Of a stretch of 64,000 nt of DNA, positions 51,073 to 62,289 are shown piece by piece. Location of the stretch: positions 744,001-808,000 of the forward strand of contig OZ176057.1 in the NCBI GenBank assembly GCA_964247055.1, read 5' to 3'. Each line of letters starts with the position of its first letter. The stretch's first letter is position 1. The position numbers and the translations under genes were made by a program. This stretch comes from Paragordius varius (Eukaryota > Nematomorpha). The notes beneath the pieces are model-generated. The model was not told where the DNA came from. It did not search any database and worked only from the letters and a program-made list of their open reading frames with translations.

Positions 51073-51865
51073 TCTAATCTAATTGCCTTAGAGATTAAAT
51101 ATTTATTAGATAAATAATTAACTTATATTTGTGATAGTACCTAAGTTTTAATTTCAACAATTAGTATCTTTTATATGTGCTTGCACATTAGCGAAGCTTT
51201 TTATTTTAACTTCTAAAAAAATTTAAATATATACTATTTATCTTTTTAATTTCATCCGGGATTTTTTAGATTCTTATACGAATGCCGCTTTATTCAATTA
51301 CTTTTAGCTTTTTGTATGTTTTATTTGGAAATCATACAGTACTGCGCTTTTTATTTTAATTTTTTTAGATTAGTTTACCCCATTTTTTAAGTTTCTTAAA
51401 ATATCCTTGTCTTTACAGTAAGTTTTAAATAATACTGACAAAACGTAAAAACATAAAGTATGATCGGTTATTTATATATTTTATGATTGTAATTAAATAA
51501 TTTCAATGTAAAAAATAAATGTTGAAAAAGTATGGTTGTATTTTATTATATCTTTTTATATTTAAGTTTGTATTCATAAGTTTTTACTGAAATTTTTAAC
51601 AATTTACATCTCCATTGCTAATTTTGTGAGCCGATATAAAATAGTATGGCTTTTTTATAAAAAAAGTATTTATTAATATTGCGGATTATAATTTAGTTAT
51701 ACGATTAAATGAATTTATTAAAGTGAATTTTTGTTACTACAAGTAATATCTTTGTTGAACGTAATAAAATTATTATAATGTCTCAACCAAAAAGTATTAT
51801 AAATGAGAAATAAAAGTAAAAAATACTAATATTTTTTTATATATTTTTTACGTTTAACAAAGATA

Positions 51866-52108
51866 GATTAAAAATTGGAATTGTACAGACAAAACGTAAA
51901 AATATAACACAAATACATACTTTTTCAATCCTTAATGTTTCCTATATAAGGTAAGATACTATTGTGATATATAAAAGTGTTAGTATATCTCTCTAAAACA
52001 CACTTCATTTCAAACTGAATATATTTGAAAATCAATATTTGAAAATTATCATTGTTTTTTTGACAAAAATATTTTTACGTTTTGTATACATACTTTTAAT
52101 TTTTACTG
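51866..52108. repeat. TA-CAGT palindromic MITE
   Basis: Left AAAAATTGGAATTGTACAGA then CAAAACGTAAAAATATAA; right TTTTTACGTTTTGTATACAT then AATTTTTACTG|TA. A second, poorer copy precedes it at about 51415-51600. Confidence 0.6.
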
Positions 52109-52234
52109 TATCCTTTGAAATATGTCGGATATAACGAAAACCCATAAATTCCATACAATACTTTTATAGGTTATATAAAAATGGTAAAATTTCAAAAAAT
52201 ACATTTTAACCTCTAAATTCTTTATATATTTTAG

Positions 52235-52655
52235 ATAATACTCGACTTATCGGAAGCTTTCAATCCCTTAATACAAAGTATCCCTTCTACGTAAGTTACT
52301 ATTACAAACGCAAAATTTATTAATTTAAAACTAAATTAAATGGATTTATTAACGCAAAATTTCCGGGATTGCATAATAAAATTTTAATTATATGCTAGAT
52401 TATGACATTAAAAACAATTATTAAATGCACCCTTTAATCAAATTTAGTTTTTGAAATACTGTTGAATCGTATTTGGTATTTTAAGCCGGATGAAAACGGT
52501 AAAAATCATATTTTCACGCCTTCTGATATTAATTTGGGTCGTTGGTGGTGTGAAATTTAACATCTTAAGTTAAGAATAATTAATTTTTTTCAGTACTTTG
52601 CACTTTGAAAATAATATAAAGCTCAAAAATTTAGACAAATATGAGGGGAGCACAG
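52235..52655 (+). CDS. Candidate exon pair of the micro-exon family
   Basis: Exon-like blocks 52235..52290 (phase 0 to 2, ILDLSEAFNPLIQSIPS) and 52594..52655 (phase 2 to 1, TLHFENNIKLKNLDKYE) have good acceptors (TATATTTTAG and TTTTTTTCAG) and donors (CTAC|GTAAGT and ACAG|GTGATA). Their phases join to each other. The first has the same phases as gene D exons 47215 and 49048. They could be alternative downstream exons of gene D or part of another copy whose other exons I did not find. Confidence 0.45.
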
Positions 52656-53384
52656 GTGATAAAAATAAAATGATTCACAGTATGTGTAGATATACACATT
52701 GCTAATTTATTTATATATTCACCAAAGCGCTTTATAATTGGTTAATAACAATAAAAAGTGACAAAAATAGCTAAAATCCAATAAAACACCCTTTGTGATA
52801 TTAAAAACCTGCATTTTAATCTCATACTGTATCGCTTTTCTGTATTTTTTTTAAAAGCATTAACCTTAGATTTTATCGAAAAAATTTATTTGTCAATGTA
52901 TAATCTATTTTTTTTCAAAACGTTTATTTAATATTAAAATAATAAATATAAAACTTGAGTTATAAAAAATGTTCGGCATCATCAATTAAACAGAATCTTT
53001 TTTGTTATCTTAAATTATTTTTATCATTGTTCCACCATTCTTTATAATAATATAAAAAATTTTTTTTACATAACTTATTGTGGCCAAATCTTTGCATTTA
53101 CCTAAAATTTTTAAGTTCGCATATATTTTATATGCATTTTAATAGTTGCTTGTTTCAAACTATAATTGGGCAATTTGGATTACAATAGTGTTTGGAATCA
53201 CAACAAAATGTTGAAAAAACTATTTTTTTAAATGCCAAGTATCAAATAATATAAGCAACCATTAAAATCCATACTGTTATACCTTTTTATTCATAATATA
53301 TTTTGATAACAAAGCATACTTTTATCAAATATTTATATTTAGCCATATATTTAAAATGAGATTTATTTTCAAATATAAATATCT

Positions 53385-53885
53385 ATATATTTATAAAAAT
53401 GGAAAATGCTGGCTTTGTGATCTGGTACCGGAAAACCGGTAGACCCATTCAAATCCAAACATCGAAAAAATATAATCATTAATGATTGCCCCGACAATAG
53501 CTTCGCCCTTTTTTGAAATAGGCCCCCAGTTCGGGCCCATCCCGTGTGAAAAACGGTTTTTTTGAAACAGCACAAAAATCGTGTCTTTGAGACAATATTT
53601 TGGAGAACGTGTTGGATAATTCATTTTCAAATATGATTTTTGTTTATTTATTTTCGATTTCGCCGAACATAGTCGTCTCGCTTATTTAATTCAGGCCCTC
53701 TTTTTACCCGCTCCCCCCGCAAAATGCCATTTTTTTCAAAAAAACAAAATCCACAAAAATAATCTTTTAAATCTATTTTCCCCGCAAGTACACAATAAAT
53801 TAGTTTGAATGCACCGTTTTAAAATCCCTATGAGATCATGGCTATTAAATGTTTCGAAATAATCCACATATGTGGATCATTTTAT
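53385..53885 (+). repeat. R1 repeat, copy 4 (single head unit)
   Basis: One head unit in the orientation of copies 1 and 2, with GGTACCGGAAAACCGGTAGA, TTCGGGCCCATCCCGTG and CCCGCTCCCCCCGCAAAATG landmarks. It is followed by the CACATATGTGGA flank also seen beside copy 3. The ~160-bp monomer array is absent. Confidence 0.75.
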
Positions 53886-53939
53886 TGTCTCTTTTTTCAG
53901 ATAACCCCCCCCCCCCTCCCAACAAAAAGTCCGAAGGAC

Positions 53940-53976
53940 TTCCTCGAGCTGCGTAGCAGCACGAGATTTACGCTAG
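53940..53976 (+). mobile_element. Second Helitron-like 3' terminus
   Basis: A hairpin formed by CTCGAGCTGC and GCAGCACGAG around a GTA loop is followed by ATTTACGCTAG|T. This repeats the layout at 34229-34272 with a different hairpin sequence. It is preceded by an 11-13 base C run. The 5' end was not recognised. Confidence 0.6.
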
Positions 53977-54357
53977 TATATATATATATAATATCTTTAT
54001 ATATGTACATAATATATAGATTTGTGCCAATGCCAGATTTATTTCTTATCAGATACTTTGTGCAATCGGTGTTTCCAAAAACAGCAAACCACAATTGATT
54101 ACAGATAAATTTCAATACGAAAATATGTTTAACAATTCATATTCATCATTCAATAAAATATTAAAAGGAAATATTGTAATGCAAACCAATGCCTTTGAAA
54201 ATTTAACCAAATCGCTGGTTGGCAGATAATAATTTGAAATATTAACTATATCATTTTAGAATTACAATAAATGAATTATTTGCATTATGCATTTCGATAT
54301 TATATAGCTATTATTTTTGTTGGGTTGGGGTCTTTCAACCCTCTTATGAATGCAGTA

Positions 54358-54610
54358 CAGTATAAATTAAATTATATGGACAAAACATAAAAATATATAA
54401 TTTTTTTTCAAAACGATATACAATTTTTAACTTTCAAGATATCCATGTTTTTGCAAAGTAATAAAGTGTTAAGTGGTAAATCAATATCAATTATATAATG
54501 TAAGTTGTAATTTAATAGTAATATAGAGAAAATTAAGGTTTAAAAAGTATGATTGTGTTTTGAAAAAATTTTCTCTTTTAGTTTTAAAGCTTTGCTACCA
54601 ATTTTTACTA
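54358..54610. repeat. TA-CAGT palindromic MITE
   Basis: Starts TA|CAGTATAAATTAAATTATAT with GGACAAAACATAAAAATATA; ends CCAATTTTTACTATA. Interior and length fit the family. Confidence 0.6.
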
Positions 54611-55641
54611 TAATGATATTATGATTTATGTTGGGTCCGGTTAATGCAAATAGTGTTTTCCAAAGGATGAGAATATCCACAAAAAATCTAAAATAATTTA
54701 ATGAAATAATAAAATTATCAATTGTTGGCTTTAAGACAATAATTTTAACAGCAGATAAAGTTTTGATTTCATATTCCAAAGCGTTGTAAAAACATTCAAA
54801 AATATACCAACTATAGTCTCACACCTTTTTTAGATAAGCATCTTAATTAATCCGGCCTGAGTGATATTGAAGATTTTCAAGGTTCCCGAAATTCGTGTAT
54901 TTTAATTCTGAAACATATGTTGGTTAATCCATAATCAATTATATTTAACATTTATAATGCGCCGAACGTAGTCACCTGTTTACGTTTTAATTAAGCTCCT
55001 GTCTTGTCTGTATTTAGACTAAGAAATTTTCTTATCTGATACACCATCAGAAAAAACTAAAGTGAGTGACTCTCTACCCTATTTTTCCGGAAATGGTACA
55101 AGATCTAGCGAATTTAATATTTACTATTTCAAAACAAAAATTTAGTCAAAGTTTTTTAAAATGGTAAGGGCCGAACCCATGTTGACATGCTTGATTAAAA
55201 TAACTAAGCCTTTATCTTTACCAATTAGGATCGCAAATGAAGTAAGTTAGATGCTGTATAAATTAATCAAACGCTTTTAAACTAATTTTTAAGTTAGTGC
55301 TAAACATTAGTCACGTCACCTATAATATTAACGTTACTGAGAACATTTCTTCGTAAAGCTTCGAGTTAAAATACAAAATTTTAGTCAAACATTTTGTAAA
55401 ATATTTTTAGTCAAGGGCCTTTTTAATTTAGCATATGATTAGATAAACATAATAAAATAATCTATTAGATGACATTTTTTATTTATTCCAACTTTTATCA
55501 ATTTACAATATTTTGACTGAGCCACACTCTAAATAATAATAAAAAAGATATTAGAAATGAGTTGATGTAAAAACTGTACACAACATAAATATTATAAACG
55601 TAGAGTAAAAATCACGTATATAACATTTAAAAAAGCTAAGC

Positions 55642-55906
55642 CAGGTGTGTCCAACGTGCAGGCCTGCGAGACTTTGTGTGTGGTCCATGAAAAATTTGGA
55701 AATCCATAATTTTTAAAAACATACTCATAAAATTTTAATAAATTTTATATTTCCCAGACAATATTCATAAATGAATTTGTCCAATTGGCACTCATTTGAT
55801 AAAGTTGTTATACTGCCTTTATTCCTATGTACGCATAAATTATCTTTGATGCAGCTGGCCGTATTTTTTCAGTTAAATGCGGCCTGCGAAGCTATTTGTG
55901 TTTCTG
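55642..55906. mobile_element. hAT-like MITE with imperfect 8-bp duplication
   Basis: Begins CAGGTGTGTCCAACGTGCAG with GCCTGCGAGAC; ends GCGGCCTGCGAAGC...TTTCTG. The flanks AGCTAAGC and ATCTAAAC match at six of eight positions. Non-coding, 265 bp. Confidence 0.65.
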
Positions 55907-56211
55907 ATCTAAACGATTAAACAAATATATAAAAGTATATTCTTTTTTTCAGATTATACAAACTAAAAACCTTGTCATTGTAAAATATTTATTACTAATG
56001 TTTGCTTAAAATAAACAATTATATAACCTTGGCAATGTCAAAAAAACGATACATCTTATTTCTGTGAAAATATTTTTAGATCAACCTTGATATATAGTAT
56101 CACGATGATTGTTCAATATATGATTTTATTAAAACTTTGTTCAAAAAAAGGCAATTTTTTCCCAAATATATATTGCAAAGTATTTTCATATAAATATTAA
56201 GCAGGGTAACA

Positions 56212-56425
56212 CAGGCTTAGTGGGACGGTGTTGTTACTAGATTTAAACCGATAAACAAAATTAAGCAAAAAATATGTTTTTTTCCAAATGGATACTCATA
56301 TTCAAATAACTTTCTTAGAAGTATATCAATTTTACTAAGATTACATGATCATATTTTTGTCGATTGTGCTTTTCCATATAATTTGCAAGCCGTGCGTGTT
56401 AAGTGGGCCGCATACTGACACCATG
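56212..56425. mobile_element. Decayed hAT-like MITE
   Basis: Left CAGGGTAACACAGGCTTAGT and right GTGGGCCGCATACTGACACCATG resemble the other hAT MITE ends. The target duplication is not clear. Confidence 0.4.
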
Positions 56426-56775
56426 CTTTATAGACTCTTTATTTTAATATTTTTATTTCTAATTTTGCAAATTTTCATAAAAACACGGTATAAAACAATT
56501 TAAATTATGTTTAACCTAAAATTCTAATATCCTCTAAAATATTTATTATTTGTGTTAGTTATAAAGCATAAAACTTCGTATTAAAATAAGATATTACCTA
56601 AACAAATAATTTTCATATTTGTGATACTCATGTTTGTTTTGACCCAAACAATCTATTTTTGGATGATAGTTCCATTTATGATGGGTTAAGTAAATTTAAA
56701 CAAATGTATAAGTACAGCGACTACACTTGTTAAAATATTTTTTTTTATTTATTTTAACAAATCTAAATTTTAAAA

Positions 56776-59700
56776 ATGAATATTCTATTTATCCTATTGA
56801 TTGGAATAGCAATCCTCGCAAATGTCACCTCTTTGATATCAAGTATATTGCAGCAATTTTACTAATAGTGTTTTACAAGGTTCCATTTATAACAGTAAAA
56901 ATTGAAATTATAGAGACAGTTGTAAAAAACTAATTTAATATTTCAACTTAATTATTTAAACAAAACTTTTCGATTTGGGTTCGAAATAAGAATTAGATTT
57001 ATGAATTGGTAAACAGATATCATATCTTCTTTGTAATTTTATAAAAAAACTAAGGTTAAAAAAGTAAAGTATGGATCTTTAAAAATTGACTTTCGAGTTT
57101 AATTGTTTTTTGTATCATTTTATTTATTCACCAATTTTTTTAAATATATACTAAAATTTAATATTAACTAAAAGTATTTTTAAAAATGCATAGTTTTTTT
57201 CAAAAATTAAATTTTTAGCAAATATTACATACTGAGTCATGTTGAAAACGGTTTATAAACGCTATTAGATATTATAAAAAACACTCTATCTATATAATTC
57301 AATATTGCTGAACATTAATGTTGTTTCAGAATTTAATTAATATATTTTTATCTTCAAATTTTTTGAATAAAAATGAATATACAAAAATGCACCAAAATAT
57401 TTATGCAAACGAACATCTAATTTAAAATTTTGAGGCAAAAGAATTCTTCAACATATTTAGAAAATTTATATCATATTTGAAAGCGTTTTTCGGCCGTTTC
57501 CATCATGACTTATAATAGTATAAGCTTCAAATAATTTGCTAGAAATCGAATTTTGAAAAAAGTATGCATTCATTAAAATATTTTTAGTTGATATCAAAAT
57601 TTAGCGTTCATATAAAATTTATCGCGCAAATTGATTTTGCGCTTATTTTAAAATGAATAGCAAATTATAAGATCAAAAAAATAGGGACTTTCGGAGCCTA
57701 CAAATTATGATTTTTTGAATAATTTTTTTTGTGCTTTTTATATGTAGTTTATGAAATATTTAAGTGATATTTTTGGAATCAAGCCTCTAGCTTTCATCAA
57801 AAAAAATAATTAAAAAAATATGCGCAAATTTTGCCATTTTCTGATATGGACCACTAACCAGTAAACTGATAACTTTTTTAAGGGCCAAAACCGAGAGATA
57901 TATTGCAACTATTTAGTTTATAATTCGAAATTCCATTTTTAAAATAGGTTCCTTTCGAAATACCAATTTATATGTTTTACATATATATTAATTTGCACTT
58001 AGAGCCCATTACTAATGATCAACAATATAGAAGAAGTCGTTTCTTAAAATGTGAAACCAAACCAGGTTATTATAATGACTTATTTTACGAAAAAAATTAA
58101 AAGTTATTAATTTTAAAATTTTAAAACATTGGTTATTTTAATTATTTTACATATAAAAACACGTTTCCTAAACAACGTTAAACGTGCCAAGTTAGTATTT
58201 AATTTAAATTTTAATTAATGAATGTTTGCATAAAATTTACAAAAATACAACTTTTGTCATTCAAAATTCAACCGACTCAAAAATTATATCATACTTAACA
58301 TCTGAATACATTTTCTAAGGACAATCGTTTTCATATCTAATACTTTATTTTAATTTTAAAGGCATATTGAATGTATTTTTTGATTTAATTCTCAATGTTA
58401 CTGATATTTAATTATGTATAAAAATTTTCATTTGTAGGGATATTATTTTTCAATTAATTCCACTAATTTTTTGAATCAAAACTAATTATATTGCAATCTA
58501 ATAAATAAAGTAACTATGAAAAATTAATATTTTTTATTTATTTGCAACAATAAGAGTTAAATTGATATTGGATGTTAGTTTTAATAGATAAAAAGGTATA
58601 TGTTTTAAAAATTTAGCTTTCATATTAGGTCTTTAAAAACATTAGTTTAATCATATTATGTATTTACAGCTGAAATCGAATATACTCCCAAGCCATCTAA
58701 ACATCAAGAGTCATGTCAACAATTAACACAAAAGCTATTGGAAATTGAAACTTGCGAAAATATAACGTAAATAATTTTGCCAATTTTAATTTTATATACA
58801 GTAAAACTTGAAAACTATATGGACAAAATGTAAAATATAAAGACAACATTTTTTTGCAAAAGACAACCATATTTTTTTAAACTTTAATTTATCCTATAGA
58901 AAACATTTAATTACAAGCGTAAAATACATAATTAATTGTTAAAAATTTCCATATCCATATTATACTTTGTCGCTTAAAACAATGAATTATATTTAATAAA
59001 ATTTAAAAAAAGTATGATTATTTTTTATAAAAAAATATTTGTATTTATATTATCACGTTTTGTCCGTATAATTTCAATTTTTACTGTAACAATTATTTAA
59101 TTCAATTTGGCTTTTCACCTCAGAGTGATTTAATATTTAGGTAACAGTAAACAGTAATTAAATAGACTAGGGGCGGGCAAACGGTAGTCCGCGGTCGACT
59201 TCATGATTGCTTAAAAATTTTTTACAATGTAAAAGACATTTTGCATAGATTTTTTTCCACCAATTTATAAATAATCTTTATTAACTTATTTTAATGTTGC
59301 GTTTGAAAAATTTTACTTATCAACAAAAATAAGCTAATACATTATTTTTTAAAATATTTATTTTATAAAAAAGTGAGCAGATTCAGAATAGTTTGATAGA
59401 CTTAATACCACCGTATATTATTCCAACTTTAAATCATTTGTTATCCTTAAAAGTAGTTTGAATTTAGCAAAAAACAGAATTAGGTATCCTTTAAACTTAT
59501 ATTATTTAATTAAATTAAAGCGAAAAATTGCTAATATTTTGTATAGAAATGATCGAGAAAAAGATTATTTTTTTATAATGAATAATAATATAGGCAAGTT
59601 TTCTAAAAAGCAAATGTCCAAAAACATTTTTCTACGCTTCACATAAATTATCAATAATTCATATTCGCAAATCAAAAATCAAGATAAAAGGGCAATTATA

Positions 59701-61903
59701 TGCTCACAAATAGTGCATAATCAAAAAATCCATAATTACATCTTACATATCAATCGCAACAAATCTTTTCAGAACAGGGAAAGAAACTTGGAAAGATGTT
59801 TATTAATTAAGCTCAAAGCTGTTCGCAAATTATGAAGACAAAAAGAATTTTATAGAATCAATAGAGAACTTATCTTCATTTAGCGGCACAATTATGCGGA
59901 GAGGTAAAGATCAGAATCTTACCGATATTTTGCATGAAAAGATTAAATCTTGTATTTTTTTCGCTTCAAATTGACGAATCCACCGATTATGTTTGGATTG
60001 CTTTATTATGCGTTTTTTGTACTGATTATGGCAACCAGAGGTCTTCTGAAACATTATTTATGCGTTTTGATAATATTAAGATTACCTATAAAAAAAACTG
60101 CTAAAATTATTTTAAAATAGCTTGTGCCAGTCAGCAGTGGAGACGTAAATGAAAATATTTGCATCATTTGTGTTGAAGTGATAAATGAATTTTTCATTAC
60201 TTAATATTCATACATGCTGCTCGAGTGCATCCCAAAAAAGTAGCTTGCTGTAAAAAATGGCCACCACTGAAATAAACAAGACGGAAAAACAAAGTCACTT
60301 TTAAAAAGACAACATATTTCTTACATAAACTATATTATTTGTATATTTAATTTTTTTTATCATACATCTCTAATCCCCAGTTTTCATTAAACGATGAGAT
60401 ATTTTAAAACAGAATTATGTTTCAAAGTATAAGGAAGTTTAATAAAAAAATACGGTAAATAATCAAATTTACGGTCAAAAAGTAACATAAAGTCAAACAT
60501 ATTTTACCATGTTTATCTAAATATAATTCATTGTTTATGATTGCAAAGTGTATATTGGTAACATAATTAATTATTTATTTTCATATTGTAATTAAATACA
60601 ATGTATAGAGGAATGTGTAAGGTTGTCTTTTGAATAAAAACATGTGTCATTATATTTTAACGTTTTGTCCGTATGATTTTGATTTAAGTGCATGTTTTGT
60701 TTACGTTGTGTTTGTATAATTTTTTGTTTTATGGAAAAAAAGTAAAAACAGAATTCTATCATCTCAGATTACCAATTTTATACAGAATTTTCAAATTATA
60801 AATTGTTATAAACATTTTAAACCTTTATTCCGTATTTTTTTTAATTGCTTAAAATATTGGCAATATATATGATTAATAACCTAATTAACATATATCTCTA
60901 CAATTCATTTTGTAAGCAATTCGATGAATTTTATTATGTGTTAATTGTGATTTAAAAAATCTAAATTACAGATTTTAGAAGCTTTTTGTTTGAAGGGTGT
61001 TTTTAAATACATAAATCCGTGTTATTTTTTAGAATTTTTTTTAGTATATTATTATTTTAAATATTTATCCCAAAATATATATACCTTAAATTTTTCAATG
61101 ATTACATTATAATTCAGATTGACGGAATCACAAATGGCAACGATAAGTTTAGCCTACCCCGTAATACGATCTGATGGTATATAAAATTTATACAATTTGA
61201 AAATTTAACAAAAGGCCTATAATTAGCTATTAAGAGCTGTTTTAGAGAAGTTTATTATCAACTAATAATTTGATCTTGTTCAAGATATTTGTGCCAATAT
61301 GATAAATTAGTTATTTAACATTTTTTTAAAAAGAATTACAGTAAAAATAGAAATCATACGGACAAAACGTGTAATATAAAAGACCTTATCATTTTTTAAA
61401 AAACAACTATATTTTTTAATCTTGTTTAAAAATATAACCCATTGTTAAACTACAAAGTATATAGAAATGTAAATTGGTAACACAACTAATTATGTATTTT
61501 ACGATTGTAATTAAATAATTTTTGTAGGATAAAATGAGGTTAAAAAAAGTATGGTTGTTTTTTGAAAAAAAAATATGTCTTTATATTTTTACATATTGTC
61601 CGTATAATTTCAATAATAGTAAAAACAAAACCTTAATATATATTCAAAAATTTTCAAAATTTAAATGACTAAATAATCAATATTCAAAAATATTTGATCA
61701 TATCACATGAAATATTTATTTTACTCTGTGATAATAAAAAAATGGTTTCGCTATAACCTATGTATTAAAATTTTATAATTTTATTAGATAATTTGATAAA
61801 TTTAATACGTGATACCAAAAATTACTTTATTTGAAAAAATATTGTTTTTGTAATAATATATTCGTTTAGGATACATATAAATTATATTAAAGTATCTAAA
61901 TTT

Positions 61904-61934
<31 letters not shown>

Positions 61935-62089
61935 AATCTAAAAAGGAAACATCTTTTATTAAATAATTTTTAATTTAAAATTAAAATATACATTAATATT
62001 TCCATCTGTTTACAGGTCAAACAAAGTTTGCTACATGGATTAGAAATCGTTTTTATATTGAAGATGGATTAAAAAATGAAACATTTTGG
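56776..62089 (+). CDS. Gene E: tandem paralogue of gene D, 3'-incomplete
   Basis: Exons 56776..56842 (signal peptide MNILFILLIGIAILANV, phase 1), 58670..58766 (SCQQLTQKLLEIETCENI, phase 1 to 2), 61118..61176 (59 bp, SLAYPVIRSDG, phase 2 to 1) and 62016..62089 (ATWIRNRF...NETFW, phase 1 to 0) join in one frame. Exon 1 shares MNILF and the phase-1 junction with gene D; exons 3 and 4 match the gene D exons AYPVLKSDG and TWIRNEPN in sequence, length and phase. Exon 2 has a Cys-x12-Cys spacing and matches the two half exons of gene D. The 3' end was not found; a LINE begins ~200 bp past the last exon and the rest may lie beyond the window. The role is unknown; the protein is presumably secreted. 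Confidence 0.68.
57150..57960. repeat. Foldback repeat, second copy, in gene E intron 1
   Basis: Inverted arms share ATGCATACTTTTTTCAAAAT, TTTAGCAAATATT and the CATGATGGAAACGG block. The same arms make up the core of the Mutator-like element at 7.5-7.96 kb, and the outer right part (57640-57800) matches 7345-7500 in reverse complement. No terminal repeats or duplication were found here. Confidence 0.6.
58799..59086. repeat. TA-CAGT palindromic MITE, cleanest copy
   Basis: 288 bp with TA at both flanks (58797-58798 and 59087-59088). It starts CAGTAAAACTTGAAAACTAT and ends GTATAATTTCAATTTTTACTG. The arms carry GGACAAAATGTAAAATATAA and AAGACAACCATA and their mirror images. TA duplication and CAGT ends point to a Tc1/mariner-type origin. 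It lies in gene E intron 2, 32 bp after the donor. Confidence 0.8.
59167..60245 (+). pseudogene. Degenerate hAT transposase remnant
   Basis: The left end CTAGGGGCGGGCAAACGG is hAT-like. From about 59800 the sequence encodes pieces recognisable as a GTF2IRD2/ZBED-like hAT transposase: NYEDKKEF, then NLSSFSGTIMRRGKDQN, KIKSCIFFA, and after a frameshift near 59970 QIDESTDYVWIALLCVF, which carries the DEST catalytic segment. Stops and a shift break it. The N-terminal BED finger and the C-terminal dimerisation part were not recognised, and no right end was found. It lies in gene E intron 2. Confidence 0.7.
61339..61618. repeat. TA-CAGT MITE in gene E intron 3
   Basis: Starts TA|CAGTAAAAATAGAAATCATA with CGGACAAAACG; ends TTTTTACATATTGTCCGTAT then AATTTCAATAATAG, a decayed terminus. 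Another damaged copy lies at about 60270-60690. Confidence 0.65.
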
Positions 62090-62131
62090 GTATTTTATTA
62101 ACACTTGGATAGAACACATTCATTTCATTCC

Positions 62132-62185
62132 TTTGATTTAAATTGGGATAGTTGGATACCCCCGGCCTGATTAAAATTAAATACT
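62132..62185. repeat. Orphan end of the CTTCGATTC element family
   Basis: CCTTTGATTTAAATTGGGAT, GTTGGATACCCCCGGCCTG and ATTAAAATT match the terminal repeat of the element at 45480-46032. No partner end is seen before the window closes; the LINE starts about 100 bp further on. Confidence 0.45.
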
Positions 62186-62289
62186 TAAAAAATATATAAT
62201 TGAAATATTACTTATTTTAAGGTATAATCCAAAGGTAGAAATTTATGATATATATGCATAAGTCTAAATAAAGTGGTTCTTATTCAAAG

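Noticed and set aside
54540-54779. 79-residue minus-strand frame
   Set aside because: It begins in MITE sequence, is AT-biased, has no splice or homology support, and has the length expected by chance in this composition.
56727-56933. 68-residue frame overlapping gene E exon 1
   Set aside because: The frame that starts at 56776 gives a signal peptide homologous to gene D and ends at a proper donor; the longer frame has neither.
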